This document shows, piece after piece, positions 27,801-36,795 of a DNA stretch of 64,000 nucleotides. Each line of letters opens with the position of its first letter. Within the stretch, counting starts at the first letter, position 1. The position numbers were made by a program, and so were the translations under genes. Under the pieces are notes generated by a model that was not told where the DNA came from, searched no databases, and worked only from the letters and a program-made list of their open reading frames with translations. The DNA is from Modestobacter italicus (lineage in GTDB: Bacteria; Actinomycetota; Actinomycetes; Mycobacteriales; Geodermatophilaceae). The stretch spans positions 4,712,001 through 4,776,000 of the forward strand of contig NC_017955.1 in the NCBI RefSeq assembly GCF_000306785.1. Reading direction: 5' to 3'.

Positions 27801-28897
27801 GCCAGCCGGACCGGCCCGGCGTCGATCGCGGTGCGGAACAGCGCGTAGGGCGTGCGCCGCTCGTCCCTGCCGCCGCGGTACTTGTCCTGCCGGTACAGCT
27901 GGTTCGCCGTGACGTACAGGTGACCGTCGGCGGCCACCGACATGGTGTCCGGCCACAGCAGCCGCGGATCGTGGACGACGGTCTCCCACTCCCCCGCCGG
28001 CGTGCGCCGGTGGATCGCGTTGTGCTCGCCGTCGGTGACGTAGATCCGGCCCTGGTCGTCGGTCTCCAGGCCGTCGCTCACGCAGCCCTTGTCGCCCTCG
28101 TCGACGACGGTGGCCGCCACCGCCTCGTCGTCCACCGACCGGTCGGTGAGCGCGTCGACCGAGACGCTGTACCAGCGCCGCCCGGCCATCGGGCACCAGA
28201 ACAGCCGGCTGCCGTCGGCGGTGATCGCGATGCCGTCGGCGCCCATGCAGATCGGCGAGGTGCTGCCGTCCTCGGCGCGCTCGATGAACTCCTGGCCCTC
28301 GACCACCATCCGCAGGTCCGGCGGGGTGACCGCCTTGGTGGCCGGGTGCTCGTGCAGCCGTCGCCAGCTCTGCCCCGACGCGAGGTCGACCACGATGATC
28401 CCGTTCGGGCCCTGGTCGGAGGAGTCGGTGATGTACGCCGTCCCCGCCTCGCCGCGGCGCAGGTCGAACCGCACGTCGTTGAGGTAGGTGGTCGGCAGCG
28501 CGACGTCGGTCGGGAAGAGGATCGTCTGCACGACGGTGTCGGTGGTCAGGTCGACGCAGACGAGCTTCGGGCCGCCGTGCTCGGTGGGCTGGAACAGCGG
28601 GCTGCCGGTGTCCAGCAGCCACAGCCGGTCGGCCGGGTCGACGACGATGCTCTGCACCGACACCAGCCGCTCCGGGTCGGCGTCCGAGCGGTTGTCGTTG
28701 AGCGCCTGGCTCGGGAAGGCGACCATCTCGCCGTCCCGCAGCTCGCCGACGGTGAACCCGACCTCGTCACCCCACTTGGGGTAGCAGAGGAAGACCCGCC
28801 CGGTGTGCGAGACGCTCACCCCGGTCGGCATGGCGTCGTGGAACAGGTGCACGACCTCCAGCTCACCGAGGGCCTCGTCGCTGATCGGGGCGCTCAC
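27797..28897 (-). CDS. Yellow/major royal jelly protein-like beta-propeller protein
   Basis: The 366-residue protein resembles bacterial members of the Yellow/MRJP family: SVQSIVVDPADRLWLLDTG, VVQTILFPTDVALP, YLNDVRFD, AYITDSSDQGPNGIIVVDL and ADGIAITADGSRLFWCPM are spaced blade repeats of a six-bladed propeller. There is no signal peptide, so it is probably cytosolic. Activity is unknown; gluconolactonase-like or dopachrome-related roles are proposed for the family. The start is GTG 28897. It is the first gene of an apparent operon with the MFS gene (four-base overlap). Confidence 0.8.
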   Translation of the reverse strand: MSAPISDEALGELEVVHLFHDAMPTGVSVSHTGRVFLCYPKWGDEVGFTVGELRDGEMVAFPSQALNDNRSDADPERLVSVQSIVVDPADRLWLLDTGSPLFQPTEHGGPKLVCVDLTTDTVVQTILFPTDVALPTTYLNDVRFDLRRGEAGTAYITDSSDQGPNGIIVVDLASGQSWRRLHEHPATKAVTPPDLRMVVEGQEFIERAEDGSTSPICMGADGIAITADGSRLFWCPMAGRRWYSVSVDALTDRSVDDEAVAATVVDEGDKGCVSDGLETDDQGRIYVTDGEHNAIHRRTPAGEWETVVHDPRLLWPDTMSVAADGHLYVTANQLYRQDKYRGGRDERRTPYALFRTAIDAGPVRLA

Positions 28898-29062
28898 GCG
28901 GCGCGACCGGGGTCGCCGGGCTGGAGAGGGTGCTGCAGGGCCACGGGGCCGCTCCTCGGGGCTGACGTGGGCGCGCCTGTTCTCGGCGCACGTCGTACGG
29001 GGTCCGGCCGCGTCCTACCCGGTGGTGTCCGGCGCAACCGGGTCACTGCCGAGGTCCGGGGC

Positions 29063-29737
29063 TCAGCCCGTCTGGCCGGTGTCGCCGTGGGCCGCGCCGA
29101 CCGGCTTGGACTCCGGCGACCCGCGCTGGCGCAGGTACACGGCGAAGATCGCCATCGACCCGACCGCGAGCATCTCGGACTGCCAGTTCTGGAAGGTGCG
29201 GCTCCAGAAGTCGGCGTGCCCGAGGTAGCCGAGCCAGCTGACCGGGTCCTGGTGGCTGGTGAGCTGCTCGGCGTTGAAGGCCGCCCAGCCCGCGATCGAC
29301 ATCGCCGCCCAGGTGAGCAGGAAGATCCCGCCCATCAGCAGGCCCAGGGACCGGGAGAACAGCGCCGTCCGTGAGCCGCCCGCCGCCGCCCAGGCCGGCG
29401 ACCCGGGCCCGGCGTGCCGGCCGACGAGCTGGTCCTCGTCGCTCTCCGGCCCGACCTGGTCCTCCTCCTTCGACTCCGGGGAGCCCCGCTGCACCAGCCA
29501 GACGGTGGCGAAGACGTAGAGGGAGAACTGCAGGTACTCCGACTGCCAGTTCTCCATCGTGTCCACGGCGAACGACGACGACGTGAGGTACCGGCCCAGC
29601 GAGACCGCGGCCAGCCCCTCGCTCTCCCGCCGCTCGTTGAACTCGGCGACACCCGCGAGCGCCTGTCCGACCAGCGAGCCGAGGAACAGCACCCCGAAGG
29701 CCAGGCTGAGCCCGTTGTCCCGGAGGAAGCGGCGCAC
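29063..29737 (-). CDS. DUF6766-like membrane protein with an internal duplication
   Basis: The 224-residue protein has about four membrane segments in two halves. The first half ends with NWQSEYLQFSLYVF and VQRGSPESK, the second with NWQSEMLAVGSMAIF and RQRGSPESK, so the protein is an internal repeat of a membrane-helix unit followed by the same QRGSPESK turn. Between the halves is a charged linker (EEDQVGPESDEDQ). I think this matches DUF6766 but cannot confirm. The start GTG 29737 is three bases after the stop of the 30-residue gene, making an operon with it and the upstream lipoprotein. Confidence 0.75.
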   Translation of the reverse strand: MRRFLRDNGLSLAFGVLFLGSLVGQALAGVAEFNERRESEGLAAVSLGRYLTSSSFAVDTMENWQSEYLQFSLYVFATVWLVQRGSPESKEEDQVGPESDEDQLVGRHAGPGSPAWAAAGGSRTALFSRSLGLLMGGIFLLTWAAMSIAGWAAFNAEQLTSHQDPVSWLGYLGHADFWSRTFQNWQSEMLAVGSMAIFAVYLRQRGSPESKPVGAAHGDTGQTG

Positions 29738-29740
29738 CGG

Positions 29741-29833
29741 TCAGCGCCCCAGCAGCCCGAGGACGACGCAGTACGTGACGCCCAGGACGACCACCGCGAG
29801 GTAGCCGAGGAACACCGCTCGCACGCCCTTCAC
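29741..29833 (-). CDS. Thirty-residue single-span membrane protein
   Basis: A short frame too small for normal gene finders: VKGVRAVFLGYLAVVVLG then VTYCVVLGLLGR, a basic start and one long hydrophobic span. Its GTG 29833 overlaps the TGA of the upstream lipoprotein gene as GTGA, and its stop lies three bases before the DUF6766-like start. This coupling at both ends and the clean membrane profile support it as a real gene. Function unknown; it may stabilise the neighbouring membrane protein. Confidence 0.6.
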   Translation of the reverse strand: MKGVRAVFLGYLAVVVLGVTYCVVLGLLGR

Positions 29834-30210
29834 GAGGCCTCCAGCTGGCAGACGTAGGGAGCGTCCGGCTGCGGCTGGCAGCCACCGGCGCTGACCTGCC
29901 ACCCGCGCGGGGTGAGGGTGAGGAACAGCGTGTCGTCGGTCAGGTGCACCAGGGCGTCCTCGCCCCACACCTCGACCGACACGACCGCGCCGCTGCCCAG
30001 CGGCAGCTGCCCGACGGCCTGGGCGCAGGGCTGCTGCTCCTCGCGCTCCAGCGTCTGGACAGTGCTCGCCGCGGTCATCGCGCAGCGTGCTGCCGGGTCC
30101 CCCGCCGCGAAGGCACCGGCGACGTCCCGGACCTCGGACGTGGACAGGCTCGAGCAGGCGGCGAGGGCAGCAGCGACCGGCAGCAGCAGGACTGCGCGCC
30201 GGCCGACCAT
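29830..30210 (-). CDS. Small putative lipoprotein
   Basis: From ATG 30210 the protein has 126 residues: signal peptide VGRRAVLLLPVAAALAAC with the lipobox Cys near residue 19, then a soluble domain with several Cys (ARCAMTA, QQPCAQAV, GGCQPQP, PYVCQLE) that could form two disulfides. The pattern (a SNTF2/cystatin-like fold) is a guess. It is the first gene of the three-gene operon with the 30-residue membrane protein and the DUF6766-like gene. Upstream frame to 30315 is not coding-like. Confidence 0.72.
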   Translation of the reverse strand: MVGRRAVLLLPVAAALAACSSLSTSEVRDVAGAFAAGDPAARCAMTAASTVQTLEREEQQPCAQAVGQLPLGSGAVVSVEVWGEDALVHLTDDTLFLTLTPRGWQVSAGGCQPQPDAPYVCQLEAS

Positions 30211-30313
30211 GATCAGATCTTCGTCCCGCGACCGCGGCCCAGCCACCCGTAGATGACTTCCGGGCCGCGCGGGAGTCCCCACCGGACACCGAACGCCGGA
30301 TCCGGAGGACACC

Positions 30314-30874
30314 ATGGCCCAGCTCGTCTACGGGATGATCACCTCGCTCGACGGCTACACCTCAGCGGCCGAGGGCGACCTCGGCACGGGCGCCGAGGAC
30401 GAGGAGGTGCACACCTACATCGGCGACCGTTTCCGCTCTGTCGGCACGTTCCTCTACGGCCGGCGGATGTACGAGACGATGGTCTTCTGGGAGACCGCGC
30501 ACACCCTGCCCGACGTGCCGCCGCACATCGAGCAGTACGCCCGCGACTGGCAGGCCGCGGAGAAGGTCGTGTACTCCACGACGCTGGGGTCGGTGTCCAG
30601 CGAGCGGACCAGGATCGAGCGCAGTTTCGACCCGGACGCGGTGCGCGCGCTCAAGGCCGGGGCCGACCACGACCTCAGCATCGACGGCCCGCACCTCGCC
30701 GCCCAGGCGATCGCCGCCGGTCTGGTGGACGAGTACCACCTGTTCCGCACCACGAGCGTGGTCGGCGGCGGCACGCGGTTCTTCCCGGACAGCGTGCGGC
30801 TGGACCTGGAGCTGGTCGAGCAGCGCGCGTTCGCCAGCGGGCTGGTCCACAGCCACTACCGGCCCCGCCGGTGA
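30314..30874 (+). CDS. Dihydrofolate reductase-like (RibD C-terminal) family protein
   Basis: The 186-residue protein begins AQLVYGMITSLDGYTSAAEG, typical of the RibD_C/DHFR-like family, and includes FLYGRRMYETMVFW, a central DHDLSIDGPHLAAQAI and VDEYHLFRTTSVVGGGTRFF. Many members reduce nicotinamide-linked pteridine-like substrates; this one is not in a riboflavin cluster, so its substrate is open. ATG 30314 has GGAGGACACC directly upstream. It converges with the acyl-CoA dehydrogenase gene (three bases apart). A distant paralogue lies at 44281. Confidence 0.85.
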   Translation: MAQLVYGMITSLDGYTSAAEGDLGTGAEDEEVHTYIGDRFRSVGTFLYGRRMYETMVFWETAHTLPDVPPHIEQYARDWQAAEKVVYSTTLGSVSSERTRIERSFDPDAVRALKAGADHDLSIDGPHLAAQAIAAGLVDEYHLFRTTSVVGGGTRFFPDSVRLDLELVEQRAFASGLVHSHYRPRR

Positions 30875-30877
30875 CGG

Positions 30878-32032
30878 CTACTTCAGCAGGCTCCGGGCGA
30901 TCACCATGCGCTGCACCTGGTTGGTGCCCTCGTAGATCTGGGTGATCTTGGCGTCGCGCATCATCCGCTCGACCGGGAAGTCCTGGGTGTACCCGGCCCC
31001 GCCGAACAGCTGGACGGCGTCGGTGGTGACCTGCATGGCGACGTCCGAGGCGAACGCCTTGGCCGAGGCGGAGACCATGGTGAGGTCCGGGCCGCCGGTC
31101 TCGCCGCGGGCGGCGGCGACGTAGACCAGGTGGCGGGCCGCCTCGATCTTCATCGCCATGTCGGCGAGCATGAACTGCACGCCCTGGAAGTCCGAGACGG
31201 CCGAGCCGAACTGGCGGCGGTCCTTGGTGTAGGCGATCGCGGCGTCCAGCGCGCCCTGCGCCACGCCGACGGCCTGGGCGCCGATGGTCGGCCGGGTGAA
31301 GTCCAGCGTGCGCAGCGCGGTCTTGAACCCGGTGCCCGGCTCACCGACGATCCGGTCGGCCGGGATGGTGCAGTCGGTGAAGTAGAGCTCGCAGGTCGGC
31401 GAGCCCTTGATGCCCATCTTCTTCTCCTTGGGGCCGACGGCGAAGCCCGGGTCGTCGCGGTGGACGACGAAGGCGGAGATGCCGTTGGCGCCCTTCTCCG
31501 GGTCGGTGACCGCCATGACGGTGAACCACTCGGAGACGCTGGCGTTGGTGATCCACGCCTTGGTGCCGTTGAGCACCCAGCTGTCGCCCTCGCGCCGGGC
31601 GCGGGTGCGCATGGACGCCGCGTCCGAGCCGGCCTCGCGCTCGGACAGGCCGTAGCTGATCATCGCGTCGCCGGCGGCGATGGAGGGCAGCACCTTCTGC
31701 TTGAGGTCCTCCGACGCGGAGAGGATGACCGGCACCGAGCCGAGCTTGTTGACCGCGGGGATCAGCGAGGCGCTGACGTCGACCCGGGCCACCTCCTCGA
31801 TGACGATGCAGGTGGCGATCGCGTCCGCGCCCTCGCCGCCGTAGGCCTCGGGGATGTGCGTGGCGTGGAAGCCCGCCGCGGTGAGCGCCTTCTGCGCCTC
31901 GACCGGGTAGCGGGAGTCGGCGTCCACCTCCGCGGCCCAGGGGGCGATCTCCCGCTCGGCGATCTCGCGGACCGCCTCCCGGATCGCCTCGTGCTCGTCG
32001 GTCAGCGCGTACAGGCCAGCGTTGTTACCCAC
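30878..32032 (-). CDS. Acyl-CoA dehydrogenase, FadE25-type
   Basis: This FAD enzyme dehydrogenates an acyl-CoA. The 384-residue protein matches mycobacterial FadE25 through long stretches: HIPEAYGGEGADAIATCIVI, SLIPAVNKLGSVP, YGLSEREAGSDAASMRTRA, WITNASVSEW, TRPTIGAQAVGVAQGALDAA, and the FAD-end AVQLFGGAGYTQDFPVERM with KITQIYEGTNQVQRMVIARS. Catalytic base region at IYEGTNQ (Glu) is intact. The start is GTG 32032, six bases after a TANNNT hexamer, so a leaderless transcript is likely. Its neighbour order with purE, purK and GtrA matches Rv3274c-Rv3277. Confidence 0.95.
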   Translation of the reverse strand: MGNNAGLYALTDEHEAIREAVREIAEREIAPWAAEVDADSRYPVEAQKALTAAGFHATHIPEAYGGEGADAIATCIVIEEVARVDVSASLIPAVNKLGSVPVILSASEDLKQKVLPSIAAGDAMISYGLSEREAGSDAASMRTRARREGDSWVLNGTKAWITNASVSEWFTVMAVTDPEKGANGISAFVVHRDDPGFAVGPKEKKMGIKGSPTCELYFTDCTIPADRIVGEPGTGFKTALRTLDFTRPTIGAQAVGVAQGALDAAIAYTKDRRQFGSAVSDFQGVQFMLADMAMKIEAARHLVYVAAARGETGGPDLTMVSASAKAFASDVAMQVTTDAVQLFGGAGYTQDFPVERMMRDAKITQIYEGTNQVQRMVIARSLLK

Positions 32033-32038
32033 GGGTAG

Positions 32039-32044
32039 ATGCTA
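32039..32044 (-). promoter_or_regulatory. Candidate leaderless -10 element (TAGCAT) of the acyl-CoA dehydrogenase gene
   Basis: On the minus strand TAGCAT is followed by six bases (CTACCC) and GTG 32032. There is no ribosome site. Same arrangement as at gtrA, purK, sbcD, birA and accD. Confidence 0.5.
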
Positions 32045-32073
32045 GGCCGAGGTCGCGCGGTCCGGAAGCCGCC

Positions 32074-32589
32074 TCACCCTCCCGGCGGGGTGTCGAGGCG
32101 GTCCTGCAGCGCGTCGTCCCGCGCCAGCACCGACTCGGCCAGGTCGGCCTGGAAGCGGGTGACCGCCGCGCGCAGCCGGTCGTCCCCGGCGGCGAGGATG
32201 CGGACCGCCAGCAGCCCGGCGTTGCGCCCCCCGCCGATGGAGACGGTGGCCACCGGCACCCCGGCCGGCATCTGCACGATCGACAGCAAGCTGTCCAGTC
32301 CGTCGAGCCGGTCGAGCGGCCGCGGGACGCCGATCACCGGCAGCGGGGTGGCGGCGGCGATCATGCCCGGCAGGTGCGCTGCTCCCCCGGCGCCGGCGAT
32401 CACCACCCGCAGACCGCGGTCGGCGGCGCTCTCGGCGTAGTCCAGCATCCGCCGCGGGGTGCGGTGCGCGGAGACGACGTGCGCCTCGAACGGGACGTCG
32501 AACTCCCGCAGCGCCTGGGCGGCGGGCTCCATCATCGGCCAGTCCGAGTCGCTGCCCATCACGATGCCGACGACGGGGGTCTCGCTCAT
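32074..32589 (-). CDS. purE: N5-carboxyaminoimidazole ribonucleotide mutase PurE
   Basis: PurE moves the carboxyl group of N5-CAIR to carbon 4 to give CAIR in purine synthesis. The 171-residue protein has the family opening [17 protein letters not shown], the substrate loop [15 protein letters not shown] with the catalytic His, [14 protein letters not shown] and [10 protein letters not shown]. It starts at ATG 32589, four bases after the purK stop, so the pair is an operon. Confidence 0.97.
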   Translation of the reverse strand: MSETPVVGIVMGSDSDWPMMEPAAQALREFDVPFEAHVVSAHRTPRRMLDYAESAADRGLRVVIAGAGGAAHLPGMIAAATPLPVIGVPRPLDRLDGLDSLLSIVQMPAGVPVATVSIGGGRNAGLLAVRILAAGDDRLRAAVTRFQADLAESVLARDDALQDRLDTPPGG

Positions 32590-32593
32590 CCGG

Positions 32594-33799
32594 TCAGTGC
32601 TCCTCGTCGAAGGCGAACGCAGGGTCCACCACGCCGTCGGCCAGGTACCGGGCGGCGGCGACCGCCCGGGCGCGCACCTCGGCCAGGTCCTCGCCGAGCG
32701 CGGTGACGTGCCCGAGCTTGCGGCCGCGGCGCTGGCCCTTGCCGTACCAGTGCAGCTTCACGTCGGGCCAGTGCGCCATCAGGTGGTGCACCCGCTCGTC
32801 GAGCGACGGCCCGGCCCAGTCGGCGTCGGCCGTGGCCCCGCCGAGCACGTTGGCCATGACGACGACCGGGGCGGTCATCGCGGTGGAGCCCAGCGGGTAG
32901 TCCAGGACGGCGCGCACGTGTTGCTCGAACTGGCTGGTCCGGGCGCCCTCGATGGTCCAGTGCCCGGAGTTGTGCGGCCGCATGGCCAGCTCGTTGACGA
33001 CGATGCCCTCGGCGGTCTGGAACAGCTCGACGGCGAGCATGCCGACCACGCCGAGCCGGTCGGCGATCCGGACGGCCAGCTCCTGGGCGGCGGTGGCGAG
33101 CTCGTCGGACAGGCCGGGGGCCGGGGCGTAGACCTCGTTGCACACGCCGTCGCGCTGCACGGTCTCCACCACCGGCCAGACGGCGACCTGGCCGAACGGC
33201 GAGCGGGCGACCTGCGCGGCGAGCTCGCGCGCCATCGGCACCCGCTCCTCGGCCAGCAGCGTCCCGTGCTGCTCGAGCAGGTCGGCGGCCTCGTCCGGCC
33301 CGTCGATGACGAACACGCCCTTGCCGTCGTAGCCGCCGCGCGGCGTCTTGAGCACGACCGGCCAGCCGACCTCGTCGGCGAAGGTGGCGACCTGGTGCAC
33401 GGTGGACACCTCGGCCCAGGCCGGCTGCGGCTCCCCCGCTTCGGCGAGCGCCCGGCGCAGCACCAGTTTGTCCTGCGCGTGGACCAGGGCCGCGGGGCCG
33501 GGGGCGACCCGGTGGCCGGCAGCCTCCAGCGCGCGCAGGTGCTCGGTGGGCACGTGCTCGTGGTCGAAGGTGACCACCGTGGCGCCCTCGGCGAGGCGGC
33601 GCAGGTCGGCCAGCTCGCGGTGGTCGCCGAGCTGGACGTCGGCGGCGACCAGGGCCGCGGACTCGGTGGGGTCGGCGGCGAGCACCCGCAGCGACTGCCC
33701 GAGGGCGATCGCCGCCTGGTGGGTCATCCGGGAGAGCTGGCCGCCGCCGACCATCGCCACGACGGGGAGTCCGGTCGTCGGCTGGAGCGGCGCGTTCAT
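32594..33799 (-). CDS. purK: N5-carboxyaminoimidazole ribonucleotide synthase PurK
   Basis: PurK uses ATP and bicarbonate to convert AIR to N5-CAIR, the PurE substrate. The 401-residue ATP-grasp protein begins [20 protein letters not shown], has the ATP-binding segment [18 protein letters not shown] and the metal-binding region [20 protein letters not shown]. It starts at ATG 33799 with a TANNNT hexamer seven bases upstream and no ribosome site, suggesting leaderless translation. It is divergent from gtrA (107 bases). Confidence 0.97.
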   Translation of the reverse strand: MNAPLQPTTGLPVVAMVGGGQLSRMTHQAAIALGQSLRVLAADPTESAALVAADVQLGDHRELADLRRLAEGATVVTFDHEHVPTEHLRALEAAGHRVAPGPAALVHAQDKLVLRRALAEAGEPQPAWAEVSTVHQVATFADEVGWPVVLKTPRGGYDGKGVFVIDGPDEAADLLEQHGTLLAEERVPMARELAAQVARSPFGQVAVWPVVETVQRDGVCNEVYAPAPGLSDELATAAQELAVRIADRLGVVGMLAVELFQTAEGIVVNELAMRPHNSGHWTIEGARTSQFEQHVRAVLDYPLGSTAMTAPVVVMANVLGGATADADWAGPSLDERVHHLMAHWPDVKLHWYGKGQRRGRKLGHVTALGEDLAEVRARAVAAARYLADGVVDPAFAFDEEH

Positions 33800-33806
33800 G
33801 CTGATG

Positions 33807-33812
33807 AGCCTA
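33807..33812 (-). promoter_or_regulatory. Candidate leaderless -10 element (TAGGCT) of purK-purE
   Basis: On the minus strand TAGGCT ends seven bases before ATG 33799; no ribosome site. It would set transcription at or next to the start codon. Confidence 0.5.
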
Positions 33813-33894
33813 GTGACGGCGCTGGCGCAGGCTCGCCCGCGCTCCGGAGGGCCCGGTCGGGCGCGGTGGCGCGGCCGGATCGCCGTGGGCTCCT

Positions 33895-33900
33895 TACCAT
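33895..33900 (+). promoter_or_regulatory. Candidate leaderless -10 element (TACCAT) of gtrA
   Basis: TACCAT is followed by six bases (CGGCGG) and then GTG 33907. No ribosome site is seen. The divergent purK element lies 82 bases away. Confidence 0.5.
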
Positions 33901-33906
33901 CGGCGG

Positions 33907-34407
33907 GTGCCCTCAGTCCTGGACCCCGCCCGCCGGGTGCACTCCCGGTTCAGCGTCGTCCTCAAGGAGCTGAGCGCCTTCGGGGTGGTCGGTGCCGCCT
34001 GCTTCGTGCTCGACATCGGGCTGTTCCAGCTGCTCTACGCGCACCTGTCGGTGGGTGCGGTGACGGCCAAGCTGGTGACCACCCTGGTCTCGATGACGGT
34101 GGCGTTCTTCGCGCACCGGCACTGGTCGTTCGCGCACCGCGCCCGGACCGGGGTGCGCCGGGAGTACTCGCTGTTCGCGCTGATCAACGGGACGACGCTG
34201 CTGCTGGGGCTGGCGGTGGTGGCCGTGGTCCGCTACCCGCTCGGGCAGGACAGCGCGCTTGTGCTGCAGATCGCCAACGTGGTGTCGATCGTGCTGTGCT
34301 CGGCGCTGCGGTACTTCTCCTACAAGCAGTGGGTGTTCCCCGCGCAGACGGCACCAGCCGGCGGCGCCGCCCCGGTCGAGGACGGCGACGCCCGCATCGT
34401 CGCCTGA
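33907..34407 (+). CDS. GtrA-family membrane protein
   Basis: GtrA proteins are small four-helix membrane proteins that help translocate or anchor lipid-linked sugars. The 166-residue protein has four hydrophobic segments (GVVGAACFVLDIGLFQLLYA; TTLVSMTVAFFAHRHWSF; LFALINGTTLLLGLAVVAVV; IANVVSIVLCSALRYFSYKQ) and the family-typical RHWSF and RYFSYKQWVF. Position next to purK fits Rv3277. A related protein, Rv3789, works with DprE1-made arabinose donors, so an envelope role is plausible. The start is GTG 33907, supported by the leaderless promoter. Confidence 0.87.
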   Translation: MPSVLDPARRVHSRFSVVLKELSAFGVVGAACFVLDIGLFQLLYAHLSVGAVTAKLVTTLVSMTVAFFAHRHWSFAHRARTGVRREYSLFALINGTTLLLGLAVVAVVRYPLGQDSALVLQIANVVSIVLCSALRYFSYKQWVFPAQTAPAGGAAPVEDGDARIVA

Positions 34408-36037
34408 CCTCCCTGGCGAGTGGGCCGGTCCGGACGGTGGTCAGCCCGCCAGCCGGGACCCGTGCCGCCCGCTGAGCACCTCGAGCCGGCTGGTGATCCG
34501 GGTGCGGAGCTCCTCGACGTGGCTGATCACCCCGACGGTGCGGCCCCCGCGGCGCAGCTCGTCGAGCACGGTCATCACCGCGTCCAGCGACTGCGGGTCC
34601 AGGGTGCCGAAGCCCTCGTCGACGAAGAGGGTGTCGATCTGCACCCCACCACTCTCCGCGGTGACCACGTCGGCCAGCCCGAGCGCCAGGGCCAGGGAGG
34701 CCATGAAGCTCTCCCCGCCGGAGAGCGTCTTGGTCGGCCGGCGCGCGCCGGTGTACTCGTCGAGGACGTCCAGGCCGAGGCCGCCGCGGGCGCCGTGCCG
34801 CCCCTGGGCGTCGCTGTGCAGGAAGGTGTAGCGCCCGCCGGACATGTCGCGCAGCCGCCGGCTGGCCACCTCGGCGACCTGCTCCAGCCGGGCGGCGAGG
34901 ACGAAGGACTGCAGCCGCATCCGCAGCGTGTTGGCGCCGCGCCCGTTGACCAGGTCGGCGAGCGCGGACACCTGCTCGGCGGCGGCCCGCCGTTCGTCGA
35001 GCTCCACCTCGACGGCGGTGAGCTCGGCGGACAGCGCGTCGAGCGCGGCGGCCGAGCGGCGGGCCTCGGCGAGCGCCGCCACCGCCTCCTCCCGCACCGC
35101 GGTGGCCGACTTCAGGGCTGCGGTCAGCGTCGGGAGGTCGGGCCGGGGCGCGAGGTCGGCGAGCTCCGGTTCGGCGAGGGTGGCCGTGACCACCGACCAC
35201 TGCTGGTCGTGCTCGGCCACCCGCTGCCGCAGCCTGGCCGCGCGGGCCGGGTCCAGCAGGGCGTCGGCGGCGGCCAGCAGGTCGGCGAACCCGGCCTCGA
35301 CCACCCGCTCCTCGGCGTGCCGGCGGGCGGCGTCCGCGGCCGTGCGGGCCCGCAGCTCGGTGGCCTCCGCCTCGACCAGCGCCTCGCAGCGGCCGGCCTC
35401 GTCGGTGAGCCGGCGGATCCGGGCCGCCAGGTCCGGGTCCTCCCCCTGGGCCGCGGCCACCCGCTGCCGGGCCTCGGCCAGCGCCTGCTCGGTCGCCTGC
35501 AGCTCCGCGCGCCGCTGCGTCAGCTGCTCGCGGGCCGCCGCCCAGGTGACGGTGGCCTGATCGCGGGCGGCGAGCAGCGCCGCCAGCTCCCGCCGGGCCG
35601 GCTGGAGGGTGGCGGCCTGCTCGCGCACCGACCGCTCGGCGGCGACCGCCTCGGCGAGCGCCCGTTCCTGGTCGGTCAGCGGCTCGGGGCCGGCCTGCGC
35701 GCGCAGCGCGGCCAGCTCCCGCTCGGTGTCCTCGACGGCGCGCTGGGCGGTGAGGAGCCGCTCCTCCCGGTCGTCGACGATGGAGCGGGCCTTGTCCTCG
35801 TCGTCCTGGGTGACGACCGGGCCGGCGGCGGTGGCCAGCCGGGGGTGCTCGACCGCGCCGCAGACCGGGCAGTCGGCGCCGTCGGCCAGCCCCGCGGCGA
35901 GCTCGGCGGCCATGCCCGCGAGCCGGTGGCCGCGCAGGTCGGTCCAGGTCTCGCGGGCGTCGAGCCACTGCTCCCGGGCGTCGGTGCTGGCGGTGCGCCG
36001 GCGCTCGGCCTCGGCGGCGAGCTGCCCGGCGGCGCGG

Positions 36038-36589
36038 GCGGCGGTCAGCGCCGACCGGGTGCGCTCCAGCGTCGCGGTCACCCCGGCCAGCCGGGCATCC
36101 GCTGCCGCGGCCGCCTCGACCACCGCCTCCTGCTCGGCCAGCCGGGCCGGCCAGCCGGCGGCCTCGGCGTCGTCGGCGGCGCACTGCGCGGTCAGGGTGC
36201 GCACCTGCCGGGAGGTGCGGGTGACCGCCGCGGCCAGCTCGGCGGCGCGGTCGACGTCGGGCAGCAGCGTGCGCAGCGCGGCGACCTCGTCGCGCAGGCT
36301 GCGGGACAGCAGCGTGTCCGCCGCCCGACCGCCGGCCACCGCGGCCCAGCGCCGCCGCACCGCGGCCAGCTCCTCCTCGGCGGCCTCGGCGGCGAGCGCG
36401 GCGCGGCCGGCGGCCTCCAGCACGTCGCGGACCGGGTCGGCGCGGCCGGCGGCGTCGAGGGTCGCGCGCAGCGGGACGATCTCGTCGGCCTCGGCCTGCA
36501 GCCGGGCCAGGTCGGCGCGGGCCTTGTCCCGCCGGGCGTGCCGCTGCTCCTCGACCCGCGCGGCGGCCAGCGCCGTGTCGACCCGGGCG
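36038..36589. repeat. Direct repeat, copy A (inside sbcC)
   Basis: Begins GCGGCGGTCAGCGCCGACCG and ends at GTGTCGACCCGGGCG. By eye it is identical to copy B; the flanking base differs at both ends (G versus A before, T versus A after). Codes for the SbcC coiled-coil part in the frame used by the C-terminal half. Confidence 0.9.
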
Positions 36590-36795
36590 TCCAGCCGGGG
36601 GTGCTCGACCGCCTCGGCGGCGAGCCCGTCGGCGACCTCCACGCCGCCGTGCACCGAGGCCGCGGTCAGCGCGGGGAGCAGGTCGGCGCCGATGAGCCGG
36701 CCCTCGGCGGTGCGGCTCAGGCTGGCGGCGGGCAGCAGCGGCTCGGCCGCCATGTTGACGATCACCGAGCCCACCGACAGCCGCGGCCTCGTCGA
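36590..36795. other. Spacer of 206 bases between the two sbcC repeat copies
   Basis: The left end (36591-36612) repeats 22 bases of the sbcC zinc-hook region at 35835-35856. The right end (36773-36797) closely matches sbcC at 37531-37554 with one extra base. The 160 or so bases between do not match the rest of sbcC and on the minus strand read as a plausible protein fragment (VIVNMAAEPLLPAASLSR), which I do not recognise. Confidence 0.7.

Noticed and set aside
25170..28622. Long minus-strand frame joining the MFS transporter with downstream sequence
   Set aside because: The reading past 26412 crosses the aldo/keto reductase in the wrong frame and has low-complexity Ser/Thr/Arg composition; it is explained by the frameshift.
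34184..36184. Minus-strand frame of 666 codons overlapping sbcC and gtrA
   Set aside because: Out of frame with SbcC, Arg/Gly/Pro-rich shadow with no motifs.
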